From the NCBI GenBank assembly GCA_000482145.1, contig AUXH01000408.1:1-17694 (forward strand): a stretch of DNA of 17,694 nucleotides, given 5' to 3'. A program made the position numbers and the translations under genes. Below are positions 7,776 to 15,601 of this stretch, piece after piece; the first letter of the stretch is position 1, and each line of letters begins with the position of its first letter. This DNA is from Strigomonas culicis. Taxonomy: Eukaryota > Euglenozoa > Kinetoplastea > Trypanosomatida > Trypanosomatidae. The notes beneath the pieces were generated by a model. The model did not search any database, had not been told where the DNA came from, and saw only the letters and a list, made by a program, of their open reading frames with translations.

Positions 7776-8175
7776 GGCAGGGCCGTGGTTCCTTCACGTA
7801 TGGATGTAAGCAGAATGCAGAGATCAGTGCTATTTGACAGCAATGAATAAGACTATGTTGGTATGCTTTTTTTTTTGTGGTCACATAAAAGGAAAGAGAG
7901 AGAAAGAGATCAATGACGCGGGAAGAAGATAGATTCGGATCACAATACAAGTGTCTTCAAGAGCCCTTGGCTACGCGTCCCGTGTAGAGAGTCCCCCACA
8001 CATCACTGGAAGTGTGCGTGGAGGAAAACAGAGAAAGAGAGAGAGGCAGTGGTCCCATCTGTTCGCTTGAAGAAAACGAAAAGAAGTAATTATGAACATC
8101 ATTAATGGAATAACATGATATGAATGAATAAACAAAAAGAGTACACTGTACATCGGTAGGTGTGGTATGCGTTCC
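7776..8175 (-). other. Intergenic spacer: 3' UTR of AK9-like gene and 5' leader of OTU1 gene
   Basis: No gene is supported in this 400-base AT-rich spacer. It contains GA-rich simple sequence on the plus strand near 7890-7910 and 8029-8046, which is the pyrimidine tract on the transcribed strand, and a T run at 7867-7876. Confidence 0.75.
7866..7910 (-). promoter_or_regulatory. Polypyrimidine tract and spliced-leader acceptor for OTU1
   Basis: On the minus strand a CT-rich tract (about 7909-7887) is followed by an A run. The first AG is at 7867-7866. The resulting leader to the ATG at 7775 is about 90 bases and contains no upstream ATG. Later AG positions in the leader are possible alternatives. 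Confidence 0.5.
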
Positions 8176-11100
8176 CTAGAGAAGGGAATCTCTCCTTATA
8201 TTCAAGGTGTTCTTCAGATGAGCTAAGGTGTGGATGCCGTGGTAGCCACATTGCAGTTTTTCGTAGTCGTCGCAGAGCGCCGCGAACTCCTGCTCCCGGC
8301 CCTCCTCGGCGGCGTTCCCGTCTGCCGTCATGGCCTGGTACATCGTCGCGCGCTTGAAGAAGAGCTCAAAGTTGGCCGCGTACTGCGCGTTCTGGATACT
8401 ATTGTTCTCGGCCGCGTTGTGCGCCTTCAGGTGCAGCGCGAGGAACTTCAGTGCCGACTCCTCGACGGAGAGGCCCGGGTAGGAGGGCCGCACGGTGCCC
8501 ACGGCCACCATCGCCGTCGCGACGGAGTCGTACAGCTGCCGCCGGATGAACTCCTCGTCGCCCAGGTCCTTCGCCGAGCGGTTGGGCGCCAGCGGGCACT
8601 TGCGCGTCTCCGGCAGCACAGCGCCCTCGATGTACTCCCACGGCCGCTGTAGGAATCGCGCCTTGTTCTTCTCGTCGAGCAGCGCGTAGGCCTTGCCGTC
8701 GTAGCGCACCACGCAGGCGCGCGAGCCGGGCCGCGCGACGGGCTCAACAAGGCCGCGCAGCCCGCGGTGCTCGCGCGTGTCGAAGAGCAGCACGGGGCAG
8801 CAGCCCTGCAGCTCCAGCGGCAGCGACTCAGCCTCCGCCGCGTCGGTGACCACCTCCGGCAGCACGCGCGGCAGCGGGCGCAGCGACGTCGGATCCGCGA
8901 CCTCCGTCGGGTCGGCCAGAAAGCGGCCGAGGAACTCCGCACGGCTAAAGAAGTAGTACTTGCCCATGTACCAGGCCCCAAGCGACTGATCGACCTCGAT
9001 GAGGTCCCCGCTCTCCAGCCAGCAGTACGGGCAGTACATGATATACTCGGACAGATTCTCCTGCACCTGCTTCTGGGTGAAATAGAGGTGCGCCAAGTCG
9101 ACCGGAAAGGCATGCTGGCGCCGCACCATGGCCTCCCGCGACTCCCGCTCGTGCACGTCGACACTGCGCACCATCTCGTTGAGGTTCGTCGGATTGTTCG
9201 GCTGCGACGGGTGCGGCGCCTCCCACACGACGTGGGCCTTCTCCGACATGACGCTCGCCATGGCCGCCAGCAGCGCGTGCTGGTCGCTCTCCTGCTCGCT
9301 CATGAGGGAGGCCACCTTCACGATGGGCGCGCCCTGCCGCTCCTCGGTGGCGCTCAGCTGCTCCGGCGTCCGCGGCAGGTTCAGCAGCACCGCACCGTAC
9401 CGCTTCACGTCGGCGGAGGACAGGCGCAGCCTCAGGAGCGACTGCAGCAGCTCGTCCGACACGCCGCCGGCGAGCACGGCCTCGACGGCCTGGCGCGCCA
9501 CGGAGCCGAGACGCGGCTGGCGCAGGGCCCAGCTCAACAGCTTGCCGACCGACACAAACACGGCGCCGCGGTTGTGGGCGATGGACTCCGCCAGGCACCG
9601 CACCTTGACGCCGGCGTCCGCCTTCGCCTCGAAGGAGGTGTCGAGGACGTCGTCCTCGAACACGCTCACGACGGGCATGTCGCGCGGCTGCGGCGTCGGC
9701 GGTGCCTGCTCCAAGTAGCCGATGGGGTTGTGCAGGAACTTCTTCAAGTTCGTGTCCGTCTCTAGAAAGTAGATGTAGGGCCCCAGAAGCACCGTCCGCG
9801 GCGAGCTCTGCAGCAGCCGCTGCCGCTCGCGCCGCTCGTTGCGGATGCGCATTTCCTCCAGGTCGTCGGAGCCGTACTCTGTGATCTCCCCGTCGTCCTC
9901 GGGCTCCGCGTCCTCCGGCCGCCCCGCGTCGGCGGCCGCGTCCTCTTCGGTGTCGCCGCCCTCCGGCATCATACACGTGCCGTCCGGCTTCCAGAAGCAC
10001 GCCCGGCGCTCGCCATCACGCAGATCGGCCAGCCGCACCGGGTCGGTGCGCTGAAACACGGAGTAGTGGTAGAGGCCGCTCTCTAACCGCCGCAGGGCCT
10101 TATCGTAGGCCACGACCTCCGGCGCGAAGAGGAGGGAGATGCGGCTCTCCAGGTGCAGGTTCAGCTCGCTCAGCGCGGAGAGCAGCACGGCACCGGGGGC
10201 GAGGTCCACGCGCAGCGTCACCACCTTCACCAAGCGCTCCTCCACCGCCTCCACGAACTCCTCTATCGCTTCGTGTTGCAGCGCAACGGTGCCCTCGAAG
10301 TCCGGCGGGCCGAACGCCGGCTCGTCCGGCTCCGCCAGCCGTGCCGCGGCCTCGGCCTCCTCCTCGCCCTCTGACGGCGGGTCGTCGGCACCAATGTTGC
10401 GGCGGCGCCAGTGGCGGAGCAGGGTCGCGCGCTTCTTCTCCAGCTGCCGCCTCTGCTCCTCCGCGCGCCTACGCTCCTGGAGCGCTAGCCTCCCAACGTC
10501 CTCGTTGCGCTTCTGCTCCGCCTCGTAGATCTGCGTGCCGCGCTTCACAAAGGTTTCCTTGCTGAGATTCATGTTGACAATCACTTCGGGGATGCCGCCC
10601 TCGGGGAACAAGACGTCGAGGTCGCCCACCGAGAAGGGCGGGCAAATCATCATGTAGCCTTTCGACTCAAAGGGCTCAATGCGGACGACGCAGCTGGCCA
10701 CGCGCAGGTAGGATTCGCTCAGTCGAATCTGCTTATCTGCCTCCTCCTCCGGTTCAAACTCCGCCTGAGTGCGCAAGCGGTCCTCGTACTCCTCGCCCTT
10801 CTCCTCTCCGTCCTCTTCCTCCTCCTCCTCTTCCGCGTCGCTCCGCTCTTCGTTCTGCTTCTCCTCCAGCTCCTCCAGCTTCTTGATGGCCTCCTCCCGG
10901 AGCTTGAGGTTCTCCTCCTCCTCTTTCTGCACGCGACGCACGTGGGAGAGAATATCATGGGCGCGCATGAGGTAGTAGTTGTGGTCGTCCGTCTGCGGGG
11001 GAATGAAAATGTTCTTCACATGACCGCCGCTGGGCGACAGAGCGCACTCGATGCACTTTTCAAAGAAGCCACGATTGTATTCAAAGAAGGGAATGCTGTA

Positions 11101-14100
11101 CCGTTCGCTCAAGGTGGAGGCGAGCGTCTTCTTGCCCGCTTTGGAGGGGCCGACGAGCCAAAGGCGCGGTGGCGTGCTGTGGACGGAAGCGCCACGCAGG
11201 AAGCGCAGCGGGTTCGCCCGGAACTCCTCCCGGTACTCGTCCGACGCAAAGAGGTACAGCGAGCCGAGGTAGCTGAGGCACATGTCGCGGATGCCCTTCA
11301 CGAGAATGCCCTTCTTGTGGAACGTCACGGGGCAGTACTGCAGCAGCGCGCCGAACTGGTGGTCGAACCGGTGACGAGGCCGCAGCAGGGGTTCTGGCTT
11401 CGCGGCCGGTGCCGCCTTTGCCGCGGTGGTGTTGTCCTCGTCCCCGTCCTCCCACGGCTCCTCCTCCTCCTCGTCCTCCTCCAGCGCCTCGTCGACCTGC
11501 CCGTCTTCCACTTGCGCAAAGGCCGGGTTGACAATCTGTTGGATTTCAAGGATGAGGTTCTTTTCGGACTTGCCAAAGATATTTAAGCGGCTGATGGTGG
11601 TCTTCGCGGCAGCACCGGTCTCGATCTCCGCAAGGAGGTCCTTTTGACTCTCAAACACCGTCTGCTTCTCTTCTCGGGCCCCTTGCATCTCCTCCTCGCG
11701 GGGAGGGAGAAGGAACTCTTCCGTGTAGTCGAGCACGATAACGTGGCTGGGCACCAAGTCTTCGGTGAGGAGCAGCTTGGCGCACTTGATGTTCTCCTCG
11801 TTGTTCTCGACCGCCGTCAGGAGGACCGGCACGACTGTCTGCGCCGTCGTGTGCATGTCGCTGATGGTACGGGCAATGCTGTCCTGGATGCGCTTCACGG
11901 TGGGCGGCGGCGGCGGCGCCGTCTCCGTCTTCTCACTCTCCACAATAACGACGTTCGCCTTTGCCTTATCGCCCTTCTTCTTACCCGCCTTCCTGGCCGC
12001 CGCCAAGCGCCGCTTCTCTGCTCGCTCGCGGCGCGCGGTGCCCTCGGTCGCCGTATAGTTCTCCTTGGTGGTCTGTACCGCCTTCCGGTCATCGCGCAAC
12101 GCTGTGTAGCTCTCCACGGGCCTCATAAACTCCGGCAGCGGAATCGGCGTGAGCTTCAGTGCGTCCGCCAGATCCACGACGAGCTGCTCCTTCGAGGGTA
12201 CTTTTTGCATGTCAAACAGCGACGGGTCCGCGATGAGGAGGAGGGGTTGGCGACTCACGGGCGCGTGCGACAAGAAACGCGTCGGATACGCCATAAAATC
12301 GGCCTTCTTCTGCAACGAGGCAAAATAGTAGAGGCGGTTCTCAAAGACACAGCTGTAGTACGGGGCGCCCTCCACGAGCACCTGGTCGGTGAGAAAGCTG
12401 ACGGGGCAGTACTTCTTCCAATGGTAAGAGAGGGCAATGTTCTCGTTCGCCGCGGCCTGTTCAATGAGGCCGCCGTACGCTTCCTCTTCCTGCTCCCGTG
12501 TGGGGGTGATCTCCGGCTTCTCCAAAAGCGGCACTTCGGTGGCGATGGCCGGCACGGAGAGGCCGAAGACGGAGGACACGTAGGAGACCACCTCCTCTGT
12601 CGGGGACAGCCCACTCACCGACGTCACCGCATCCATGGCGGTCGCGCCGTCCATCAGCGCCTTGATGCCTGGCACAGAGCGCAGCGGCGCCTCCGTTCCT
12701 TGAAACAGGTCCACGCGGCCCTTATGGACAAGCATGGCCACTTTTCCTTCGAGCACTGCCGCTTTCCGTGCGCTTTCCGCTTCCGCGTCGCGGGCCTTCG
12801 CCTCGCCGTCCGCGGCGTCGTCCCCCGCCGCGGACGGGGCCGTCTCTTCTTCTGCCTCCAGAGCGGCGATGATCTGCTGCGCCTCTTCGGCCTGAAGTGC
12901 GGCATCCTCCAAGTCCTCCTGCGGCATGTCGGGCACCTCCAGCAGCTTCTGGTACTTTTCGATGATATGCGTGCACTGCTTCAACATGTTCTTCTTTTCC
13001 TCTTGTTCATCGACCGGGTTATTAAAGAGGTCGCGGGACGCATCCTCATAGTCGGCTAAAAGGCGGTGCAGCTGCTCCTCATACACGCAGTCGGGGCACG
13101 TCAGCTCCACAAAGTACTTGGGCTGCACGACATCCAGCAGGCCGCTGCGCTCGTAGAAGGACACGACGGCCTTCTTCATGCTCTCCGAGAACACAATAGG
13201 GTCACTGAAGACATATCCGTGATAGAGGATGTGCGGCTGCTCCAACTCGCGTCGGATGAGCGCGGCCTGGACATCCAGAGGGATAGCGGAGCCCTTTTCG
13301 ACGCACAGCGTGAGGGTCATATCGATCTCCTCCTTTTCATCGGCGGCTAAGCTCCGCAGGGCGAGCGACACAACGTCAATGTGGCGCGCGCGAAGCGCCT
13401 CCGCGAGGTGGCGTCCGATCCTTGTCTTGCCGGTGCCACGCCTCCCCGTGAGGAAGATGCGGTTAGGGGTGGCCTGTTGCGCGAAGGGATTCACCTCCAA
13501 ATCCCAAGCGTGGAGGACCTGCGGCATGTACAGCTGCTTCGGGTCCGTGAGCTGGATGCGGGATTGGATGCCGCGGAGAACCGCATCCGCGGCGGAGAAG
13601 AGCACCACGCCCTCGGTCGCGCTCCCTGCGTCCTGCAGACCCTGCCGTGTCCGGTCGAGCAGGCGCGCGAGATACACGTCGGTGTCGAGGCGCTGCGCGT
13701 ACCGCTCGCAGAGCTGCTGGCACACCGCCTGGAAGGCGGCGCGGTCCATCTTCCCCTTCGTGTTCACGCCGTCGCGCCACACGGGCAGGGCCGCCGCCTC
13801 GCAGCGGGTCGCCGTCGTGCCCTCCACGTGCAGTCGGTGGAACCACGCGAAGAACATCTTGAACTCGTTCAGCGAGAGCGTGTCCGCGTCTCGCCCATCC
13901 TGCAGGGCGGACCACAGCTCGTCGTAGACGGGGGCGTACAGAGGGTGCTCGCGGAACGTGACAAAGTCGGCGAGCGGCGTGCGCAGTGACAGCGCATTGC
14001 TGATGGTGAGCACGGACTCGGGGGCCAACAGCGGGCAGGGCGGCTCGTCCTGCGTGATGCACTGCGCAATCTCAGCGCACGTGCGCCGCAACGTGTCGGG

Positions 14101-14514
14101 GTCCTCCGCCCCCGCCTTCTGCTTCAGGAAGTCCTCCACCAGATCGTCAAAGAGAGCGAGAAGGTCCGTCTTGGCATAGGTGTTCTGACCACCTTCATCC
14201 GCAGGCCCCATAATGCCTTCTATAAAGGTGTGGGTGTCCGTGGGTGTCGGATTGCTTACCGTTGCGAGGTGGACACAGTGCACGAGCTGTTGAACCTCCT
14301 GGAAGGGTATACGGGTACCGCTCTCGAGCAGTTGGTACTGCTCGTCGTCTGCGGCTTCGTTGGCCCCGGCCGTCGCGGTCGCCGCCCTCTCAGCCAGCAG
14401 CACTTGAATGGACGGTAGGGACTGCCATACCATCTCGTGAATCTGATCTAGTGACATCTCCATCGGTTGCACTGCAGGTGTCGCCGCTGCAGAAGCTTTG
14501 CGTCCCTTCTTCAT
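8176..14514 (-). CDS. AK9: AK9-like multi-domain adenylate-kinase-fold protein, probably axonemal
   Basis: This 2112-residue protein alternates NMP-kinase-like folds with short YHS-like modules (pattern YCPV ... LYYFAS ... F ... P-x-RFL), as in AK9 and the central-apparatus proteins CPC1 and FAP42. Rough layout: helical N-terminus with a weak EF-hand-like segment (1-345); kinase fold 1 with an intact P-loop GRRGTGKT (about 355-362); YHS-like (about 701); degenerate kinase fold 2 (about 752); YHS-like (about 1058); fold 3 with altered P-loop GPSKAGKKT (about 1121) and FPEGGIPEVIVNMNLS near 1300; Glu-rich coils; diverged YHS-like (about 1502-1585); fold 4 with no P-loop but with NLPRTPEQL (about 1711), matching the kinase DGFPRT motif; YHS-like modules at about 1826 and 1903. 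Acidic Glu runs interrupt it. The expected role is nucleotide handling or scaffolding in the flagellum. The ATG at 14514 (MKKGRK) is preferred because the upstream frame only translates pyrimidine tracts and lies before the predicted acceptors. Confidence 0.82.
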   Translation of the reverse strand: MKKGRKASAAATPAVQPMEMSLDQIHEMVWQSLPSIQVLLAERAATATAGANEAADDEQYQLLESGTRIPFQEVQQLVHCVHLATVSNPTPTDTHTFIEGIMGPADEGGQNTYAKTDLLALFDDLVEDFLKQKAGAEDPDTLRRTCAEIAQCITQDEPPCPLLAPESVLTISNALSLRTPLADFVTFREHPLYAPVYDELWSALQDGRDADTLSLNEFKMFFAWFHRLHVEGTTATRCEAAALPVWRDGVNTKGKMDRAAFQAVCQQLCERYAQRLDTDVYLARLLDRTRQGLQDAGSATEGVVLFSAADAVLRGIQSRIQLTDPKQLYMPQVLHAWDLEVNPFAQQATPNRIFLTGRRGTGKTRIGRHLAEALRARHIDVVSLALRSLAADEKEEIDMTLTLCVEKGSAIPLDVQAALIRRELEQPHILYHGYVFSDPIVFSESMKKAVVSFYERSGLLDVVQPKYFVELTCPDCVYEEQLHRLLADYEDASRDLFNNPVDEQEEKKNMLKQCTHIIEKYQKLLEVPDMPQEDLEDAALQAEEAQQIIAALEAEEETAPSAAGDDAADGEAKARDAEAESARKAAVLEGKVAMLVHKGRVDLFQGTEAPLRSVPGIKALMDGATAMDAVTSVSGLSPTEEVVSYVSSVFGLSVPAIATEVPLLEKPEITPTREQEEEAYGGLIEQAAANENIALSYHWKKYCPVSFLTDQVLVEGAPYYSCVFENRLYYFASLQKKADFMAYPTRFLSHAPVSRQPLLLIADPSLFDMQKVPSKEQLVVDLADALKLTPIPLPEFMRPVESYTALRDDRKAVQTTKENYTATEGTARRERAEKRRLAAARKAGKKKGDKAKANVVIVESEKTETAPPPPPTVKRIQDSIARTISDMHTTAQTVVPVLLTAVENNEENIKCAKLLLTEDLVPSHVIVLDYTEEFLLPPREEEMQGAREEKQTVFESQKDLLAEIETGAAAKTTISRLNIFGKSEKNLILEIQQIVNPAFAQVEDGQVDEALEEDEEEEEPWEDGDEDNTTAAKAAPAAKPEPLLRPRHRFDHQFGALLQYCPVTFHKKGILVKGIRDMCLSYLGSLYLFASDEYREEFRANPLRFLRGASVHSTPPRLWLVGPSKAGKKTLASTLSERYSIPFFEYNRGFFEKCIECALSPSGGHVKNIFIPPQTDDHNYYLMRAHDILSHVRRVQKEEEENLKLREEAIKKLEELEEKQNEERSDAEEEEEEEDGEEKGEEYEDRLRTQAEFEPEEEADKQIRLSESYLRVASCVVRIEPFESKGYMMICPPFSVGDLDVLFPEGGIPEVIVNMNLSKETFVKRGTQIYEAEQKRNEDVGRLALQERRRAEEQRRQLEKKRATLLRHWRRRNIGADDPPSEGEEEAEAAARLAEPDEPAFGPPDFEGTVALQHEAIEEFVEAVEERLVKVVTLRVDLAPGAVLLSALSELNLHLESRISLLFAPEVVAYDKALRRLESGLYHYSVFQRTDPVRLADLRDGERRACFWKPDGTCMMPEGGDTEEDAAADAGRPEDAEPEDDGEITEYGSDDLEEMRIRNERRERQRLLQSSPRTVLLGPYIYFLETDTNLKKFLHNPIGYLEQAPPTPQPRDMPVVSVFEDDVLDTSFEAKADAGVKVRCLAESIAHNRGAVFVSVGKLLSWALRQPRLGSVARQAVEAVLAGGVSDELLQSLLRLRLSSADVKRYGAVLLNLPRTPEQLSATEERQGAPIVKVASLMSEQESDQHALLAAMASVMSEKAHVVWEAPHPSQPNNPTNLNEMVRSVDVHERESREAMVRRQHAFPVDLAHLYFTQKQVQENLSEYIMYCPYCWLESGDLIEVDQSLGAWYMGKYYFFSRAEFLGRFLADPTEVADPTSLRPLPRVLPEVVTDAAEAESLPLELQGCCPVLLFDTREHRGLRGLVEPVARPGSRACVVRYDGKAYALLDEKNKARFLQRPWEYIEGAVLPETRKCPLAPNRSAKDLGDEEFIRRQLYDSVATAMVAVGTVRPSYPGLSVEESALKFLALHLKAHNAAENNSIQNAQYAANFELFFKRATMYQAMTADGNAAEEGREQEFAALCDDYEKLQCGYHGIHTLAHLKNTLNIRRDSLL

Positions 14515-14926
14515 TCTAAAGCGGCCCACAAGCTGTTGTTCTAAAGAAGAAAAAAAAAGTGGCTGTAAAAAGTGGGAAAAAAAGAGATGAATGGAACCAG
14601 CTACAAGAAGAAAAAAAAAGAGTAAAGATGTTTTCTTTCTCTCTAATACTAATAAAGGCGTTAAAAGGAAGAAGGGAGAGAAATAGAAGGAAGCAAGCAC
14701 ATATATACAGATACATTTAGATATGCATGAAAAAGAACAGTGCGAAACAACCTGTTCTCAAGAGAAGAAGCTATGATAAAAGTGAAATAGAGTACCAGAG
14801 TCAAATAAATTGATTTGTACTAGAGGTGTATTTAGAAGCACTTCTTCCTGTTCGTAAGCACACAAAAAGGTCGATCAGGCATCGCATATACGCACTTCCG
14901 GGTATCGGCACGCGCACAGTACCGCA
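14515..14926 (-). other. Intergenic spacer: 3' UTR of COG2 gene and 5' leader of AK9-like gene
   Basis: This 412-base AT-rich spacer contains no supported gene. The part next to the AK9-like start is a series of pyrimidine tracts, listed separately. The rest (about 14700-14926) is unremarkable and presumably the 3' UTR of COG2. Confidence 0.75.
14533..14640 (-). promoter_or_regulatory. Tandem pyrimidine tracts and spliced-leader acceptors for the AK9-like gene
   Basis: Three successive T/C tracts, each ending in an AG, lie on the minus strand before the start codon. The AGs are at 14602-14601 (CTTCTTGTAG), 14564-14563 (TTTTTACAG) and 14542-14541 (TTCTTTAG), with a further AG at 14534-14533. 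The one nearest the ATG gives a leader of about 18-26 bases. Alternative use of the three is possible. Confidence 0.6.
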
Positions 14927-15601
14927 CTATGCTTCCGCAGCGGTGGTATCGGTCCACTCAGGGGGCTCCGGTATCGGTGCGCCCATCAGCCACTCTGCTC
15001 GTCGCAGAGTCGCGAAGAGCTTCACGAACGAATGGCCGTTATCCGTGGCAGACACAACGCCGTGCTCCGTGAGCTGCCTCTCATACGCCTTGGCGTCGAC
15101 CCACAGCTGGATGCACACCTTGTCGCGATCGCTAACCGTCTCCGGCAGCACGCGCGGCCCGTCCCCACTTGCCGGAGGGGTCGCGCCCGCGTGGCTCGGC
15201 CCGTCGGCGGCACCCTCCTTGCGCTTGCGCAGCTTCTCGAGCCGCTCCTCCGTTTTCTTCGCGATGACCAGCGTCTCGAGCGCCACCTTGGTAAACTCGT
15301 GCGTTACGTGTCGGACCACGTACTGCGTGAGCTCCGCCACCATGCTCGGCTCCACGCCCTTGTCCCGCAGCTGGCGCGCGAAGAAGGCGACCGGCTCCAC
15401 CACCGCCGGCACGTACCACGAGGCCTCGGACGGCAGTGTCTTTTTGGTGAAGGACGACGCTGTGCGGACGGTCTTTATGTTCTGCAGCGCCCCGTGCGCG
15501 CCGTCGAGCACTCGCTGACACAAGAGGGTTTGCGCCTCCGCCACGCACTGGTTCAGGTGGTCCGACATGAGAAGCAGCACCTGCGCCAGGCGGTTGTCGG
15601 C
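14927..15601 (-). CDS. COG2: COG2 homologue, C-terminal domain (DUF3510-like), continuing in a shifted frame
   Basis: This frame encodes the rest of COG2, about 224 residues from the probable shift point to the TAG at 14927. It resembles the COG2 C-terminal domain: the SSFTKKTLPSEASWYVPAVVEPVAFF segment, the VAL-x-TL-x-IAKKTEERLEKLRKRK helix and DKVCIQLWVDAKAYERQL all fit that family. The frame is already open and protein-like upstream of any ATG (ADNRLAQVLLLMSDHLN), and it has no splice acceptor or leader of its own. It is therefore not an independent gene. Joined to the preceding part it would make a protein of about 838 residues, near the size of other COG2 proteins (human about 738). Whether the break is an assembly error or a real mutation cannot be decided from one sequence. 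Confidence 0.8.
   Translation of the reverse strand, partial: ADNRLAQVLLLMSDHLNQCVAEAQTLLCQRVLDGAHGALQNIKTVRTASSFTKKTLPSEASWYVPAVVEPVAFFARQLRDKGVEPSMVAELTQYVVRHVTHEFTKVALETLVIAKKTEERLEKLRKRKEGAADGPSHAGATPPASGDGPRVLPETVSDRDKVCIQLWVDAKAYERQLTEHGVVSATDNGHSFVKLFATLRRAEWLMGAPIPEPPEWTDTTAAEA

Noticed and set aside
8767..9765. Long plus-strand open frames such as this one, and others opposite the large genes
   Set aside because: They are antisense shadows of GC-rich coding sequence: Arg, His and Leu-rich, without family motifs, and opposite a well-supported gene.
14515..14700. N-terminal extension of the AK9-like gene with apparent membrane segments
   Set aside because: The Phe/Leu/Ser-rich sequence comes from three pyrimidine tracts with acceptor AGs. 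The coding start MKKGRK at 14514 follows them.
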